Part shown: in pieces, positions 21,760 through 34,017 of the stretch
Layout of the letters: every line of letters begins with the position of its first letter
Numbering within the stretch: the stretch's first letter is position 1
DNA from: Pristionchus mayeri
Taxonomy: Eukaryota > Nematoda > Chromadorea > Rhabditida > Neodiplogasteridae
DNA: 64,000 bases
Assembly: GCA_036245805.1 (NCBI GenBank)
Contig: BTRK01000005.1
Location: 25,771,474 to 25,835,473, forward strand
Direction of reading: 5' to 3'
Made by a program: the position numbers and the translations under genes
The notes under the pieces: generated by a model
Seen by the model: the letters and a program-made list of their open reading frames with translations, nothing else
Database searches by the model: none
Told to the model about the DNA's origin: nothing

Positions 21760-24700
21760 AATTCGGTCCAAACTTAATCGAGACACAGTTGAAACATATT
21801 TTCTGAAAGGGTATACGTAATACTTCTCAGACATCAGTATGGGCAGGTTTCGTGAATTTTGCCAACAAATATCCAGTAAAATACATTTAATGCAAAATTT
21901 TGAGCATCAATTGCAATTGGGTTTATCATAATTTATTGCGTTGATTGAGATATCGGATTTATTGAAATGTGTGTATGTAAAGTACAAGCATACCTCTAAA
22001 CACCGCTATGTTTGTTAGTCATTGTGATTTGGGACGAGAGAATTATGATAGTTCAAAGTACGGGCACAAAAAACCGAAAGACTTTCGCACCAACATGATA
22101 GTTTGAGACCCGAAAGAAGGGTGCTGTTGTGTCTCTCAAGTGCGCTCATATTGGCACTGCTGTTTTATGGTGATTCGATATTGTGACCAACATATCAGCG
22201 AAGTGGCTCAATGCACGTTTGAGGTTTAACCCAACATGATGTTGCGATACCGATGAAAAGACGCTTATATGAAGTTTCGAAAATGACTTAACGAATAGAG
22301 AATGAAAAGTCAAACCAGGAAACGAATTTTGGTATGTCTAGCGCAACTCTCGACATAGAAAGGCTTGATAACCAGAATATAAATCGGTTCCACCGATAGC
22401 CGCTACTCACCAAAATAGCTAATTATGGAAAATGTAGTTGATTAACGTCATAAGCATGCAAAACTACCCCGGAATCCAAGATCTCGAAAAATCGCTGTTT
22501 CGGCGTTTATCTGAGCCCTTAGAAGTGCGCTATCATATTGAACTTACTATCAGACATTTCTTCGAATCGGATGAGGATGATGCTTTTCGAAATTGGATCT
22601 ATTGCAAATACGTTTCCATCAAACCGCTGAAATAATATAGTCGCGCCAGAAAATCGGAGGTAGGAAGTTTTCGTAACGGAGCACCATTCGCTTGACAGAC
22701 GGAGTAGCATGTTGGGAGTTATTGCATTGTTACCAGTATGCGCCCCCTACATTTGCATATATAAATATTGTTTCCAGGTTCATGGAGACCCATATAATTT
22801 ATTCCATCATTTTTTTAAATTTATTTTTAAACTTTTCTAAAATTTCGGAGAGTTAAAAGCGAAAAATGAAATTATAATCGATCGATCTGACCGGATTGAT
22901 GTAAGTATTTCAAATATATTTTTGGTTTTCCATATAGACATGCTCAATTTTTGTAGTGTAATTTATTGTATCTGAACATGGAGAGATGCGCAGAGTGGAG
23001 TGCCAGTAGGCATGGTGAGAGACAGTGGGAAGAAGAGAGAGTGCAGACAGCCAGAAGGAAGAGAAATGAAGATGTCAGCCGATACGGACCCACGGCCCCC
23101 GGAGCATCGACATAAGGAAAAGGAAAACGTCCGCAGGCATCAAGGAAAAGGCACGCGTTTTCAAAAAAAAGTATAGTCAGAATGTTGTCTGAATCAGTGA
23201 AAGGGGGTCTGGTCTCATAACGATCACCCCTAATCTGCACGAATCGAGCTGCAAACTCAGTTTGCGATCAACTAAAACCCTGATTTTCAGGCATTTTTTC
23301 TATGTTTAGCGCTAATTCTGCAGCATATTTTTATACAGCTCAAGCAATTTCATGGACAGCCCCTGGACGTTTTCCCTTTCCTTATGTCGATGCTCCGGGG
23401 GGCGTGCGGACCGAGAGACTCGCGGTAGATCAAGGGAAGAAGAGATATCATCTCTCAATTTTGAGATACATTTAATTACACTACAAAAACTGAGAATGTC
23501 TATATGGAAAAACAAAATTATATTTCAAATCCTTTCATCAATCCGGTCAGATAGATTATAATTTCACATTTCGCCTTTTACAGTAGACAAAAATCGGGCA
23601 TGCTATACACGCGATGATAGGTTAGATCAAGGCGAACACCATAAACATCATCAATTTAAACGGGAACTGCCGTTAACGATAGGGTGAGTCGATAAAATCG
23701 AAAGAAAATATCATGTTAGAAGGCGCCAAACATCGATAATTTCAGCTGTGCATCCAGAAAGGAATATACGTGGGTGCAGATATAACATGGACGATGAGAT
23801 CCCCGGAAGGAAAAAATTTAAAATATCAATGATTAATCAAATAAATCGATAAATAAAAATGCAATAATTCGTGGTGTGAAGTGAGAGCAGAATCTGAAAA
23901 ATCAGAAAGTGAAGTACACGCTCGGCACCGTGCAACCCACAATGCCTTTGCTACTTTTACTCCCCGAAATTTTAGAAAAGTTTGAAAATTATTTTTTCAT
24001 AAATAATTAAAAATAAATTACATAGACGTGATCGACATCAAATTCTGTCCCTAGAGACATATCCACTTAATTTTAGGAATTTCGGACGCAGAGATAATCG
24101 CGATAATGTGTTTTCGATGTGTCGTCGTCTGGCCTCAACGAAAGCTCCGCGTGTAAAATGAATATGCCTATCGTAATCAGCACCTTTGAGAACCCTCATA
24201 ACCGAAGTTTCGGAAATTCGATCTTTTTTCTCTGTGCCAAATATTGCTCTATTTTTAGACACAGGGCATCATATGCAAATGTAGGGGCACATACTGGTTC
24301 CAACAAAACAACTCCCAAGTTGCTACTCCTTCTGTCAAGCAAATGGTGCTCAGAGAAATGTCCTACACACGGAAAGTCATGGGACACTTTAAATTTTTTG
24401 TAACTTTCTCCTAGAGGCATCATTCTGACACTCTCGATGTACCAAATTCATCGGCATGATTTACCAAATTCATCGGAGATTATGGTATAGAAGCACGGAC
24501 CAACGGCAAAGGATATGTCCCCCCGGTGAAAAGAGCTTGTCCCCGTATTGTTTTAGAAGCCCAAATGAGGGTACCGATAAATTTTAGGCTGATGCAGTGA
24601 GATTGGATGCACACGTTTAATTTTATTTGGGACAGAGATAAATTCATCATTGATTATGATCTGCACTGATATAGAAGCCCGGATCACTCGCAAAAGCACT

Positions 24701-25300
24701 GTCCCCCGGTGAAAAGAGTTTTTCCCCGCACTGTTCTAGAAGCCCAAATCGGGGTACCGCAAAGTTGTGAATGTCCAAAAAATGATCATTCAAAAAAAGT
24801 GATTTTTTTGATGCCCTGACACAAAATGATCGCCATCGTGAATCCTGAAGATCCTGAGAATATGAAAACGATATCTCATAATTTTATCCCAGGGCGTGAA
24901 AAAAACCCAAATTTTTTTTAGATTGTTATGATATCTTTCCTGCCCCGCGGCGAACATTTTTCAGAGGTGCGCTGTGGTCCTGATTGCATGGATTTGCAAA
25001 AAGATGTTTGTGGGAAAGTAAACTGATTCATATCTTTTCAGTATCAATAAGAAAAATCTCCTATGAATTCGGTGCATAACATCCTAGCTTCAGAACGATA
25101 TCTTTCCTGGGCAAAAAGTTGAAACCTATTCCAAAAGTGCAACATGACTGTCCGGCACGGCTGTAATTGCATAGTTAATGCGCAGTGAAGACTCAATCCA
25201 GATACGCTATTTCAAAGCGGAATTATTCTACATAAATTTTTTCCGGTTCGCCAAACTTTCTATGATTGGAGATATGACATTAGACCCCCTTTTTGCAGCA
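21760..25300. other. Mosaic of foldback-arm fragments, no supported gene
   Basis: 22430-22500 (CATAAGCATGCAAAACTACC) resembles the arm ends at 43480 and 44780. 22680-23410 contains two inverted copies of the CATCGACATAAGGAAAAGG / CGTCCGCAGGCATCA block. 24020-24430 is an inverse relative of 34980-35240. 24430-24790 is largely the inverse of 35650-36360 (CCCCGGTGAAAAGAG, GGTACCG blocks). The 65-codon frame at 22438-22635 falls within arm sequence and is not called. Confidence 0.5.
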
Positions 25301-25404
25301 ATGCTGCAGCAAACGTGCGGTCGCGCAGCAACCTCAAATTTTTTTTCTGGTTAGGCCTCGGGCATGACTCCAACCACAGAAAGTTTGGCGAGTAGGATAT
25401 AAGG

Positions 25405-25745
25405 GACTTTCCTAGCTCCGCGCCAGGCTCCACCCCCTTGATCCCGCCCCCTGAAGGGGCGGGAGGGGGGGGAGCCAGACACCACCCCAAGAAGGGATGG
25501 AGTCTGGCACCCTCCAAAAATTCGCTGAGAGCCCCCCCCCCCCCCCCTCGAGCATGGAAACGCCATGGTTTCATGAGGGGGCGGGAGTTAAAACAGCTAT
25601 GGGGAGGGCGCGCTCTAGTCACGCCGGGTGAGAGAATGTGGGGAGAGGCGAGAGAGAGTGTGAGAAGGACAAGTGCGAGAGGCGCGGGGGAGAAAGAGGC
25701 TAGGGGAGGGGGAGGAGCCTGGCGCGGAACTAGGAAAGTGCCGGA
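25405..25745 (+). repeat. GC-rich dispersed repeat, copy 1
   Basis: Starts near GGGACTTTCCTAGCTCCGCG and runs through CACGCCGGGTGAGAGAATG to GAGCCTGGCGCGGAACTAGG. Its start and end are inverse to each other. Direct copy at 36866-37252, inverse partial copy at 52117-52330. Long G and C runs are present and there is no credible ORF. Confidence 0.7.
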
Positions 25746-25779
25746 TATAATCTATGTAAGACATAGAAAGGCTTGAAAA

Positions 25780-25945
25780 AGTGAAATTCGATTGCGTCAT
25801 CACTACGCAATTAGTTATGAGGCACGTGATGACGCAATACTCGCATCGTATTCTTCGATTGATTTGCTATATAGCGCCCCAACATCGAACTTGCTAAGTC
25901 AACGGTAGAAAAAGTTATATGAAAAATTCAAATCGTTTCAATACT
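25780..25945. repeat. Repeat with paired ATTGCGTCATCA sites
   Basis: Nearly exact inverse of 63260-63420 (GATGACGCAAT, TTGATTTGCTATATAGCGCC, TTTTCTACCGTTGACTTAGC). No gene. Confidence 0.65.
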
Positions 25946-26143
25946 TTTGGGCGCTACTGTATATATATATATCAATCAATCAATCAATCAATCATATATA
26001 TATATATATATAATAAAAAAAATAGGAAGGTACCCTGGAGACAAGAAATCGATTAAACTAAGTAATTACTCCGAGAGCCGGGTTTTAGGTATTTTCCGGT
26101 TTTCAATGCGGCTATGCCGTATCACAGCTCCCAGACTAGCTAC

Positions 26144-26429
26144 AGTTGGTTCTTGTGTGAAGACCAAGAGAGAGAGCGGTAGAGAATGGTTTATCTCTGG
26201 ATGAGAGTGAGTGGAGAGAGGGTGCGAGGGGTTTATATACTCCGAGGCGGCCGGTCAATTGAGGGTAATGAAGAGGGAAATGAGGGATCATCTTCACTCT
26301 TCGTATTATTAGCTTCGGTATCGCACGTCGCCAGGCAAATCCAATCTTGTTATTGTTGTTGACCTTTTATGCGACGTGTAACTGAACTTCCTCACGTAGA
26401 TTAATGCACTGTCACTTCTCTACCCAACT
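26144..26429 (-). repeat. 3' LTR
   Basis: 286 bp. Over about 225 bases it differs from the other LTR by roughly one base (GTCAC versus CTCAC near the inner end). The U5-side 60 bases differ by several substitutions and indels. Confidence 0.92.
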
Positions 26430-26440
26430 CCTCCCCCTAG
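26430..26440 (-). other. Polypurine tract
   Basis: CTAGGGGGAGG on the minus strand directly abuts the 3' LTR, the expected place for plus-strand priming. Confidence 0.7.
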
Positions 26441-26901
26441 TGATCAACTTATAGTGTCACTAGTTAGTTACTTGTAGCCTTGAAGGGGGTGGTAGAGGTG
26501 AGAGGCTCTTTACCAAGTCTCAAATATAGTTAGGAAGTTCGGTGAATCCTACGCCTTCCTACATCAGATTTGAACTCTATGGTTTTAGGTACTACCATGA
26601 ATAGTGCTCTTATTTAGCGACGTATAGAAACGAAATTATGCTCTATCTCAATAGCTTTTACTAAAGCATCTGTCTCAATAGAGCTTATTATTTGGAAACT
26701 AGTTTATGCTCTGACTCAATAACTGTTTCGCTAAAGAATCTTTTTCAGTAGAGCTTAATTATTAGAGTATTAGACTAGAGGGCGTCCTCCCCAAGCTATA
26801 CTGCTGGGTTATTGTGCAGACTCTCTGTCTATTTTAGATTAGGTTGTGTTCATACAGTGGGTAGCCAAGATATAGTCAAAGTGAAGTTCAGGGAGGTGGA
26901 G

Positions 26902-28428
26902 CTAAGCTCTATTGGGCGTAGGATGATCAGTCCCACTCAAAACACCTTTAACTTCTATCGCCTTGTTGATTCCGTGGCGGTAGACTAATCCTAGGTCCAT
27001 GTTGAATATCTGGATTGACTCTCTTCCCCAAAGTGAGGGTGATGACTTGTTCAGGACATACAATCGCGTAGGGAATCTCTTTGATCCCCTCTCAACCTCA
27101 GCCTGCAGCACACCTCGGAATCTCAGCAGCTGGCCGCCGTAGGCCTTAGCTACTAGGTGTGTTTCTTGCAGCTTCGGATTGCCCAGGGCTTCCCATGTTT
27201 GGGAGCCTATGACCGACACTTCTGAGCCTGTATCCAGCTCAAAGGTAATAGGTGTCTTGTCAATCACTGCCTCTATGAGGCATTTGGGCGGAGCTTCTTT
27301 TGGCATAAGATCCACAGCGTGCAGTTGAATGTAGTCAACATCTTCTTCGTAAAGACTGGCCTCATCTTCACTTACTAGATTCGACTCATTCAGACCATTA
27401 TATCTGCAGTCATCGGTTCTGTGACCGTTCACTTTACAAATATGGCAGAATTTCTGTCGCTGGGTCTTTACCTTTGTTCGCTCTCTTCGATTGTGTCCAT
27501 CACTGTCATTTCGTGTTCGGTGGTCAGGGTATTCATCCTTCCCGCCACGCACGAGATGTACCGAATTGGGTACGGTATGATGGAGCTCTCTGGCTCCTAG
27601 TCCTGCTCTCTCGTGTGCTTCAGCTAATGCGAGTAATTGGGACGAATCTTTGTCCGTTTGTTCTATCAATTTCTGCCTAGTGTCGTTAGATCGTACACCA
27701 GATATGAACGCTAGAGTTACGAATGCGTCTCTTATATCTTTGATTTTTTCAAACTCGCATAGTTTAGCAGCGCACTGGATTTCATTGAGGAACTCTGCCA
27801 GATTTTGAGCAGGCTTCTGAGTCAGTTGAGTCAGCTTAAATCGTTCTGACCATATCAAATCTTTACGCTGGAGACGCGCAGACATTGCTGACTTCAACTG
27901 CTCATAAGTGTACTCTTCTAGTTCCTTTTCAGGCAGTAATCCTTCCAATGTTGCATAATTATCAGCACCAATTTCGTCCAGGAACACGAACTTTTTATGT
28001 TCTTCTGGGACATTACGGAGTCTCATGAAATTTTCCAGGCGCTTAGTCCATATGCGCCAGTCGCTACCAGGCAGGTATGCACCAGGAGGTTTTCCCTGGT
28101 ACGGTATTTCTACCGTAGTTGCTGGTGCGACTGGTGCAGCGGTTTCAGCCATGAACACATCATTATTTGATCTATGCGGAGTCTTTCTAAATTTCTCGGT
28201 CTCACGGATTTCAACAGCCGGATTATACTCGGTCTCACAGCTTTTGCTTGCCGGTGAACTCATGGTCTTACGGTGTCTACTTGCCATGGATCTCGAAGAG
28301 GAAAGGGGGGTAACCTCCATCTCCTTTTCCTTTTGAGATCTTTTCGACTCCGCAGTCGATGCGCCTTTTGTGGGTGTGTTCGGCATTGATGAAGCGTTTG
28401 TTGAAGCGTCTGATCGTTGATCGTCCAT
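26902..28428 (-). CDS. Gag-protease polyprotein of the LTR element
   Basis: 508 residues from ATG, uninterrupted. The first ~100 are polar and Ser-rich. A Ty3/gypsy-like gag capsid region follows (WRIWTKRLENFMRLRNVPEE, about residues 126-270). Near residue 330 lies one CCHC zinc knuckle, CHICKVNGHRTDDC, with exact C-x2-C-x4-H-x4-C spacing. A retropepsin domain around residues 385-490 carries the active-site triplet in FELDTGSEVSVIG. The protein ends about 100 residues after the DTG, where reverse transcriptase would begin in a full pol. The intact frame in an element without RT suggests it was mobilised recently or is kept by trans-complementation. Processing of gag by its own protease is expected from the family. 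Confidence 0.92.
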   Translation of the reverse strand: MDDQRSDASTNASSMPNTPTKGASTAESKRSQKEKEMEVTPLSSSRSMASRHRKTMSSPASKSCETEYNPAVEIRETEKFRKTPHRSNNDVFMAETAAPVAPATTVEIPYQGKPPGAYLPGSDWRIWTKRLENFMRLRNVPEEHKKFVFLDEIGADNYATLEGLLPEKELEEYTYEQLKSAMSARLQRKDLIWSERFKLTQLTQKPAQNLAEFLNEIQCAAKLCEFEKIKDIRDAFVTLAFISGVRSNDTRQKLIEQTDKDSSQLLALAEAHERAGLGARELHHTVPNSVHLVRGGKDEYPDHRTRNDSDGHNRRERTKVKTQRQKFCHICKVNGHRTDDCRYNGLNESNLVSEDEASLYEEDVDYIQLHAVDLMPKEAPPKCLIEAVIDKTPITFELDTGSEVSVIGSQTWEALGNPKLQETHLVAKAYGGQLLRFRGVLQAEVERGSKRFPTRLYVLNKSSPSLWGRESIQIFNMDLGLVYRHGINKAIEVKGVLSGTDHPTPNRA

Positions 28429-28568
28429 GGAGAATTGGTGTCTGAGATTTGGGGTTAAGTATCAAGATCCGGGTGGAGATTAGATCTCTTGTAGACTACA
28501 GTAATCGGGAGGGTACCGGTACTGGGACAGGGGAGACTCCTCGAGTTACTGTAGACGATCCCGCGAAG

Positions 28569-28586
28569 CTCGAAGACTGATCGCCA
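28569..28586 (-). other. Primer-binding site candidate
   Basis: TGGCGATCAGTCTTCG on the minus strand immediately follows the 5' LTR. Its leading TGG fits pairing to a tRNA CCA end; the tRNA was not identified. Confidence 0.5.
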
Positions 28587-28872
28587 GTTGGTTCTTGTGT
28601 TGAAGACCAAAAAGACGAGAGAGAGTAGACTATTTTATCTCGGATGAGAGTGAGTGGAGAGAGGGTGCGAGGGGTTTATATACTCCGAGGCGGCCGGTCA
28701 ATTGAGGGTAATGAAGAGGGAAATGAGGGATCATCTTCACTCTTCGTATTATTAGCTTCGGTATCGCACGTCGCCAGGCAAATCCAATCTTGTTATTGTT
28801 GTTGACCTTTTATGCGACGTGTAACTGAACTTCCTCACGTAGATTAATGCACTCTCACTTCTCTACCCAACT
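28586..28872 (-). repeat. 5' LTR
   Basis: 287 bp with the same AGTTGG...CCAACT ends. It is followed by GCTAC, matching the duplication on the far side of the element. Confidence 0.92.
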
Positions 28873-29505
28873 GCTACAAAGATGGCATTGGGCTTAAAAT
28901 ACGCGCAAAAATATGACAAACAACTTTGCTGTTACACATAAGACTGCAAAAGTTGTAAACGCAAAACTGAATTTGATGGCGAATATAAATTATTAACGCA
29001 ATTACAACCGCGACTAAAGCAGAATATTACAGCAGATAATTGAATAGGAAGTAGTCAAGTGTCTTAGAAAAAAATAAAATTAAACTTTAGTTGAGGTTGT
29101 AGTTTCCATTTTTCTCGCCTAATGTGGCATACTGCTGACTGCCAATAGTTAAACCCCTCAGATACCCCTTCATTGCGGATTTGAATAATCAATATGCATG
29201 ATTTGTGAAGTTTTAAGACTAATAGACTTATATTATGATGAAAGGCGAGGAGTATTTCAGATTTTGAAAATTCGATTTTCTCGACCCCGAAATTTTCCTA
29301 GTTTGCGGCCTCAGAACTTAGCAATTGAAGAGCTTCACCGGTCCTCTTAATATGCAATTTGCAGTATGCTTTGACATTGTTCAGAAAAGTGAGGAAGACA
29401 CCCCAGTCACCTCTTATAAGTTCGAAATTATGCTGCTCGAATATGGGAAATTGAGGAGTGCGAAATATGTATTAATCGATCCTGGGCTTTTTATTGGATA
29501 AAATG

Positions 29506-30521
29506 GATTTTTCCATGTGCGAAATGACTACACAGGAGTAGATTTGTACAAAACCACTCTGTAAATCACATTAAAATCAACAGATTGAAAATCACCTTTT
29601 TCTAATTCCGAAAATTTCGATTTTCTAGAACAGTATAAAACATTCTTGTTTTGAAGATTGTATGACTTATATTTTATTTGTCAGTGATTTGTAATGCAAC
29701 ATTTTGTTATTCGCAATAAAAATAGAGACCCCGTTGTGCGGTTAGAGTGCGTCCCCAATTACCATAATTTGTAAGAAGGTCACGAAACCTCGAATTGGCA
29801 CACGCAGAACTGTAAACTGGGTTTTTAGGGTGCGATTTAATTTTCAAAATTATTTTTTTATCATTTTCAGGTTAAATATTATATTGTTTTTGTCTTTAGC
29901 CGATTCTCCCATCATAATATTACAACCAGTTGTCCATGGTTCATTGATAACGTCTCACCCGACCTCACATTTGGCTAATTTCGAAAATGTTGTTTTCGTG
30001 CTGCTAATAAAGCAGCTTATCGATAATTCAAGCACTTGCCGTCTCTATTCACATGCATGTATCAATTTTGCTACCATTGAGCATTTCTCAACGCAAACAT
30101 TGGAGCTGAGAAATGCTCGGAAATAGAAATATCCTCACTTTAACATGACGAACCTGCGGTTTTCGACATAATCGTAACCTACCTCTTTCTTGCCGGTACT
30201 TGCCGTGCCTATTCGCTTACACCAGTGATGCATGGTACCCGCATGCATCACTGGAAATGATTTATAAGTAAAATGTTTGTAGTATTTTAATAACACTACT
30301 ACAATAATATTACAATGCGACCCACGATTTGCTCCAACTCAAAAATTTGATTACTGTAGTTCCGAGAGCATTACTCATTTTGTATTAATCTCCGTATTTT
30401 TTTATATTCGACATATTTTGTTAGTTTCTTTTTGCCTACTCGATTATGCATATCCGAAAGTATAGAAAACACATTAAGAAACATTTTTATCACGCTTCCG
30501 AAAATTAGCTAGTGCTGTCTC
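29506..30521. other. Loop of the foldback element
   Basis: About 1 kb not paired between arms. It includes a ~98-codon plus-strand frame (29830-30126) without a recognised family and a small hairpin ACCAGTGATGCATGG / GCATGCATCACTGG near 30220-30250. No gene is claimed. Confidence 0.4.
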
Positions 30522-30969
30522 TAAATAAAAAGCCCAGGATCGATTTATGAATATTTCGCACTCCTCAATTTCCCATATTCAAGCAGCATAATTTCGAACT
30601 TATAAGAGGTCACTGGGGTGTCTTCCTCACTTTTCTGAACAATGTCAAAGCATACTGCAAATTGCATATTAAGAGGACCGGTGAAGCTCTTCAATTGCTA
30701 AGTTCTAAGGCGCAAACTAGGAAAATTTAAAAAGAGAAAATCGAATTTTCAAAATCTGAAATACTTCTCGCCTTTCATCATAATATAAGTCTATTAGTCT
30801 TAAAACTTCACAAATCACGAATATTGATTATGCAAATCCGTAATGAAGGGGTATCTTAGGGGTTTAACTATTAACAGTCAGCAGTGTGCCACATTAGGCG
30901 AGAAAAATGGAAACTACAACCTCAACTAAAGTTTACTTTTATTTTTTTCTAAGACACTTGACTACTTCT

Positions 30970-33900
30970 ATGGAGCCCCTCCCCGCCCCCTTTTCAATAA
31001 TCCCATTCACATAAATCCCTTCCCCTACCAGTACTCGCACCCCAACCCCTTCATCTCTCACGTTTCCCACTTTGGTGCCCCTCCCAATCTCGGCACTCAG
31101 GGAAACTGGTATTGATTCGCCGGCCTAAACATCACTCAGACAGAAACTCACTTTCATTCTCCGCAATCCTAGCCAATTGCCGCTCTGTCCAAAACAAACT
31201 ACACTACCTTTCGCAAACCCTTTCTAAAAAGTTTACTATGATTTGCCTCACTGAGACTTGGCTCTCTCCCACATTCCCTACCTCGCTTCTCCTAGGTGAC
31301 CACGAACAGTACTAAAATGTGTTCAGAAGAGATAGAAACTCTAGAGGCGGTGGTGTAGCGATCATACTACATTCGTCCATAAGTGCTGCACAGATTGCTG
31401 ATGAAACTGTACCTGAATCCCACGAATTATTAGCAGTCGATGTTGATATAAATGGTGACCTAATTAGGATTGTCTGCGCCGCCTACCGTAATCCCAAAGC
31501 AAATACGATACAAACTGCCTCTCTTGCCAAGTCAATTCTTGACCTTTGCTCATGCCCCCAACCAACAATAGTTACTGGCGACTTTAATCTACCCGATATC
31601 AACTGGACAATCTTCCCCACTCCCCAGCCAAAAGCAGTTACCCCTCCCTCACAATCATTCATTGACCTCTGTAACTCAGCAAAACTTGCCCAATTTGTAA
31701 AAGAACCTACCAGAAAGGAAAACGTCCTTGATTTAGTATTATGTAACCATCCCAGCCTCATCACCCAAACTGAAGTATGCCCCCCTTTCGAAATGTCTGA
31801 CCATTCGACGGTCGAATTCAAGTTTGCAATGAGTCATTCAGCACCCGCTTTCACCCTGAGGCGCGACTACAGAAATGCTGATTATGACCTCATTAACTCT
31901 CAGTTAGCGAACATTGATTGGACAAGCGCCTTCTCAAAAATAGCAAATATCGATCTTATGTACGACCTCTTGATAAGTGTCATTCAGAAGTCAATAGATA
32001 CGCATGTTCCTTGGACCAAAGTGAGCCTTTCTCATGGCAAACTCCCTCCCCATATTGAGCGACTTTTAGGAAAGCGCTTCCATGCCTGGCAGAAATCGAT
32101 AAATAGTAAAGACCTAAGAGATGAAAGGGAATTCGAGTCTCTCAACAAAAAGTTTCGCAAACAGCTGCAGCGTTACCACAAATCCATCGAGAAAAAAGTT
32201 ATTGAAAGCGACGATAAGAACAAATTTTTCCGTTTTATGAAACGCTGTGCCAATAAATCCAAGGGAGTCGACGGCTTAAAGAGAGCTGACGGTATTCTAG
32301 TCATGGATGACTTAGGCAAAGCGAACTTACTAGCCGAGACCTTCGTAAGCGTATTCACCATCGATGACGGAAAACTGCCCAATACTAGAGCCCTACCTCA
32401 GCTTGGTACATACGAAGAACCCCAGTTTCTTAGACACGAGATCTGCGTCCTTATTGAGAAATGGAAACGTTCCTCCTGCAAAACCCCTGAGAACATTGAC
32501 CTTTCATTCATAAAACGAATTGCCGTACCCATTTCCGAAGCCCTTGAAATCATCTTTAGGAACTCCTACCAATCTGGTACAGTCCCCTCCCATTGGAGGC
32601 ATTCCATAGTAACTCCTGTTAAGAAATCGCCCCCTTTTTCCAATCCCCTAAACTACAGGCCCATCTCTATTACATCATTCTTTTGCCGAGTTTTCGAGCG
32701 CATTTTGTGCAAATCTATTATCAACCATTGTGAACAATTAAACATTTTCCCCGATGAGCAATACGGATTCCGCAAGAACCGATCGCGTGAACTTCAAATG
32801 CTCGAAGTCCTCGAACACTGGACAGCCTCTATTAGTGAAGGGAAACCAGTAGACGTTATCTATTTTGATTTCGCAAAAGCATTTGATAGAGTATCCCATC
32901 CCAAGCTAAAACTTAAGCTAACCACCATAGGTCTCTCCGAAAATACAATCAAGTGGATAACAGGATACCTCACAGATAGATCATTCCAAGTGAGAGTAAA
33001 AGATGTGCTCTCTACCTCAATGTCTGTAACTAGCGGCGTCCCACAGGGGTCAGTCCTTGGCCCCTTGCTCTTCCTTATTTACACATCAGAAATCCCTACT
33101 CTAGTACAAAATCATGGCGTCGTTGCAAGAATGTATGCTGATGACATAAAAATATATCGATCCTTTAGGAAGGGAAATTCACCCGCCCCTCTACAAGCTG
33201 CGATTGACACTATCGTAAACTGGTCTGAAGAGTGGCAACTCCCCCTTGCTGCGCATAAGTGTAACTCATTGCACCTAGGCAGAGCAAATACAAAGCGAAC
33301 ATATACTATAGGATCCACAACTCTGGAACAAAAAGAAAAAGTGAAGGACCTCGGTTTTGTTGTCCAGAAAAACCTCTCTTTCTCCGATCATTGCACTACC
33401 GTATCCATTAAAGCCAAAACTACTAGTCACACTATCCTCACACTAGCATTACGAACCAAAAATATAGAAGTACTCTTCAAAACGTACTCAATGTACATTA
33501 GACCGATTTTAGAAAGCGCTTCACCCGTCTTCAACCCTTACCAAAACAAGGATAAAAAGGAACTCGAAAAGGTACAAAACTATTTCACACGACGGTTATT
33601 TATGCGCTGTTTCAATCATACTTGGGAAAACATGCCCACTGCTCTCGATCGCAACAAGAGACTAGGCATTGAGTCCCTAGAGAAGCGTAGAATAGCGATT
33701 GATAAGAGAGTAGCCACAAATCTCATCCGAGGCAAATATAGTATTTCCAACCGAAAACCACATTTTTTCAAAATTTACTACACTCGAAACGGAATGAACT
33801 TCAATAATCCTGGATCGCACCACAACTACAGACACAATAGTTTCTTTCCAAGAGCGGCAAGGCTTTTAGTAAATTCCGAGAATCAAACCGGTTCCCCTGA

Positions 33901-34017
33901 GTAGATCCCCATGTCCCATTGTACCATTATTCACTCTTCATTTTAACCTTCATTAATTGCCTATTCTATTTCAATTTTGTAACGTTATTTCGACTGAAAT
34001 AGCATAAATATATATAT
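30970..34017 (+). mobile_element. LINE C (CR1-like), nearly intact ORF2
   Basis: Inserted in the right arm of the foldback. The flanks ACTTCTA (left) and ACTTCCT (right) correspond to a single ACTTCCT in the other arm, so a short target duplication is likely. The 3' end is an AT-rich tail (TAAATATATATAT) as in the truncated copy at 13.7 kb. No ORF1 is present, so the copy is probably 5'-truncated before ORF2. Confidence 0.88.
31112..33904 (+). pseudogene. LINE C ORF2: APE endonuclease and reverse transcriptase with one stop
   Basis: A frame open from 31001 carries the endonuclease start (ILANCRSVQNKL, ICLTETWLS). It is cut by a single TAA at 31313-31315 and continues in the same frame for 861 codons. 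Order: SRGGGVAIIL, IVTGDFNLPDINW and SDHSTVEFKF (endonuclease blocks); then NYRPISITSFF, YGFRKNRS, YFDFAKAFDRVSHPKL, SGVPQGSVLGPLLF and ARMYADDIKIY (RT motifs 1-5); then a C-terminal domain with FNPYQNKDKKELEKVQNYF. All RT catalytic aspartates are present. The stop follows HEQY and precedes FRRDRNSRGG, within the endonuclease, so one base change inactivates it. It is the source-type copy for the fragment at 13.7 kb. Confidence 0.92.

Larger units (their letters stand above)
26144..28872 (-). mobile_element. LTR retrotransposon, gag-protease only, minus strand
   Basis: Two LTRs of 286-287 bp begin AGTTGG and end CCAACT, and the target duplication GCTAC is at 26139-26143 and 28873-28877. The uninterrupted site survives once in the opposite arm near 34212. 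On the minus strand a primer-binding-like TGGCGATCAGTC follows the 5' LTR (28586 downward), and a polypurine tract CTAGGGGGAGG precedes the 3' LTR (26440-26430). The interior is only 2.16 kb: a single gag-protease ORF plus ~470 bp non-coding DNA. RT, RNase H and integrase are absent, so it depends on another element. Confidence 0.93.

Noticed and set aside
22438..22635. 65-codon frame with protein-like composition
   Set aside because: It lies in sequence homologous to foldback arms at 43.5 and 44.8 kb, where the frame is not kept.
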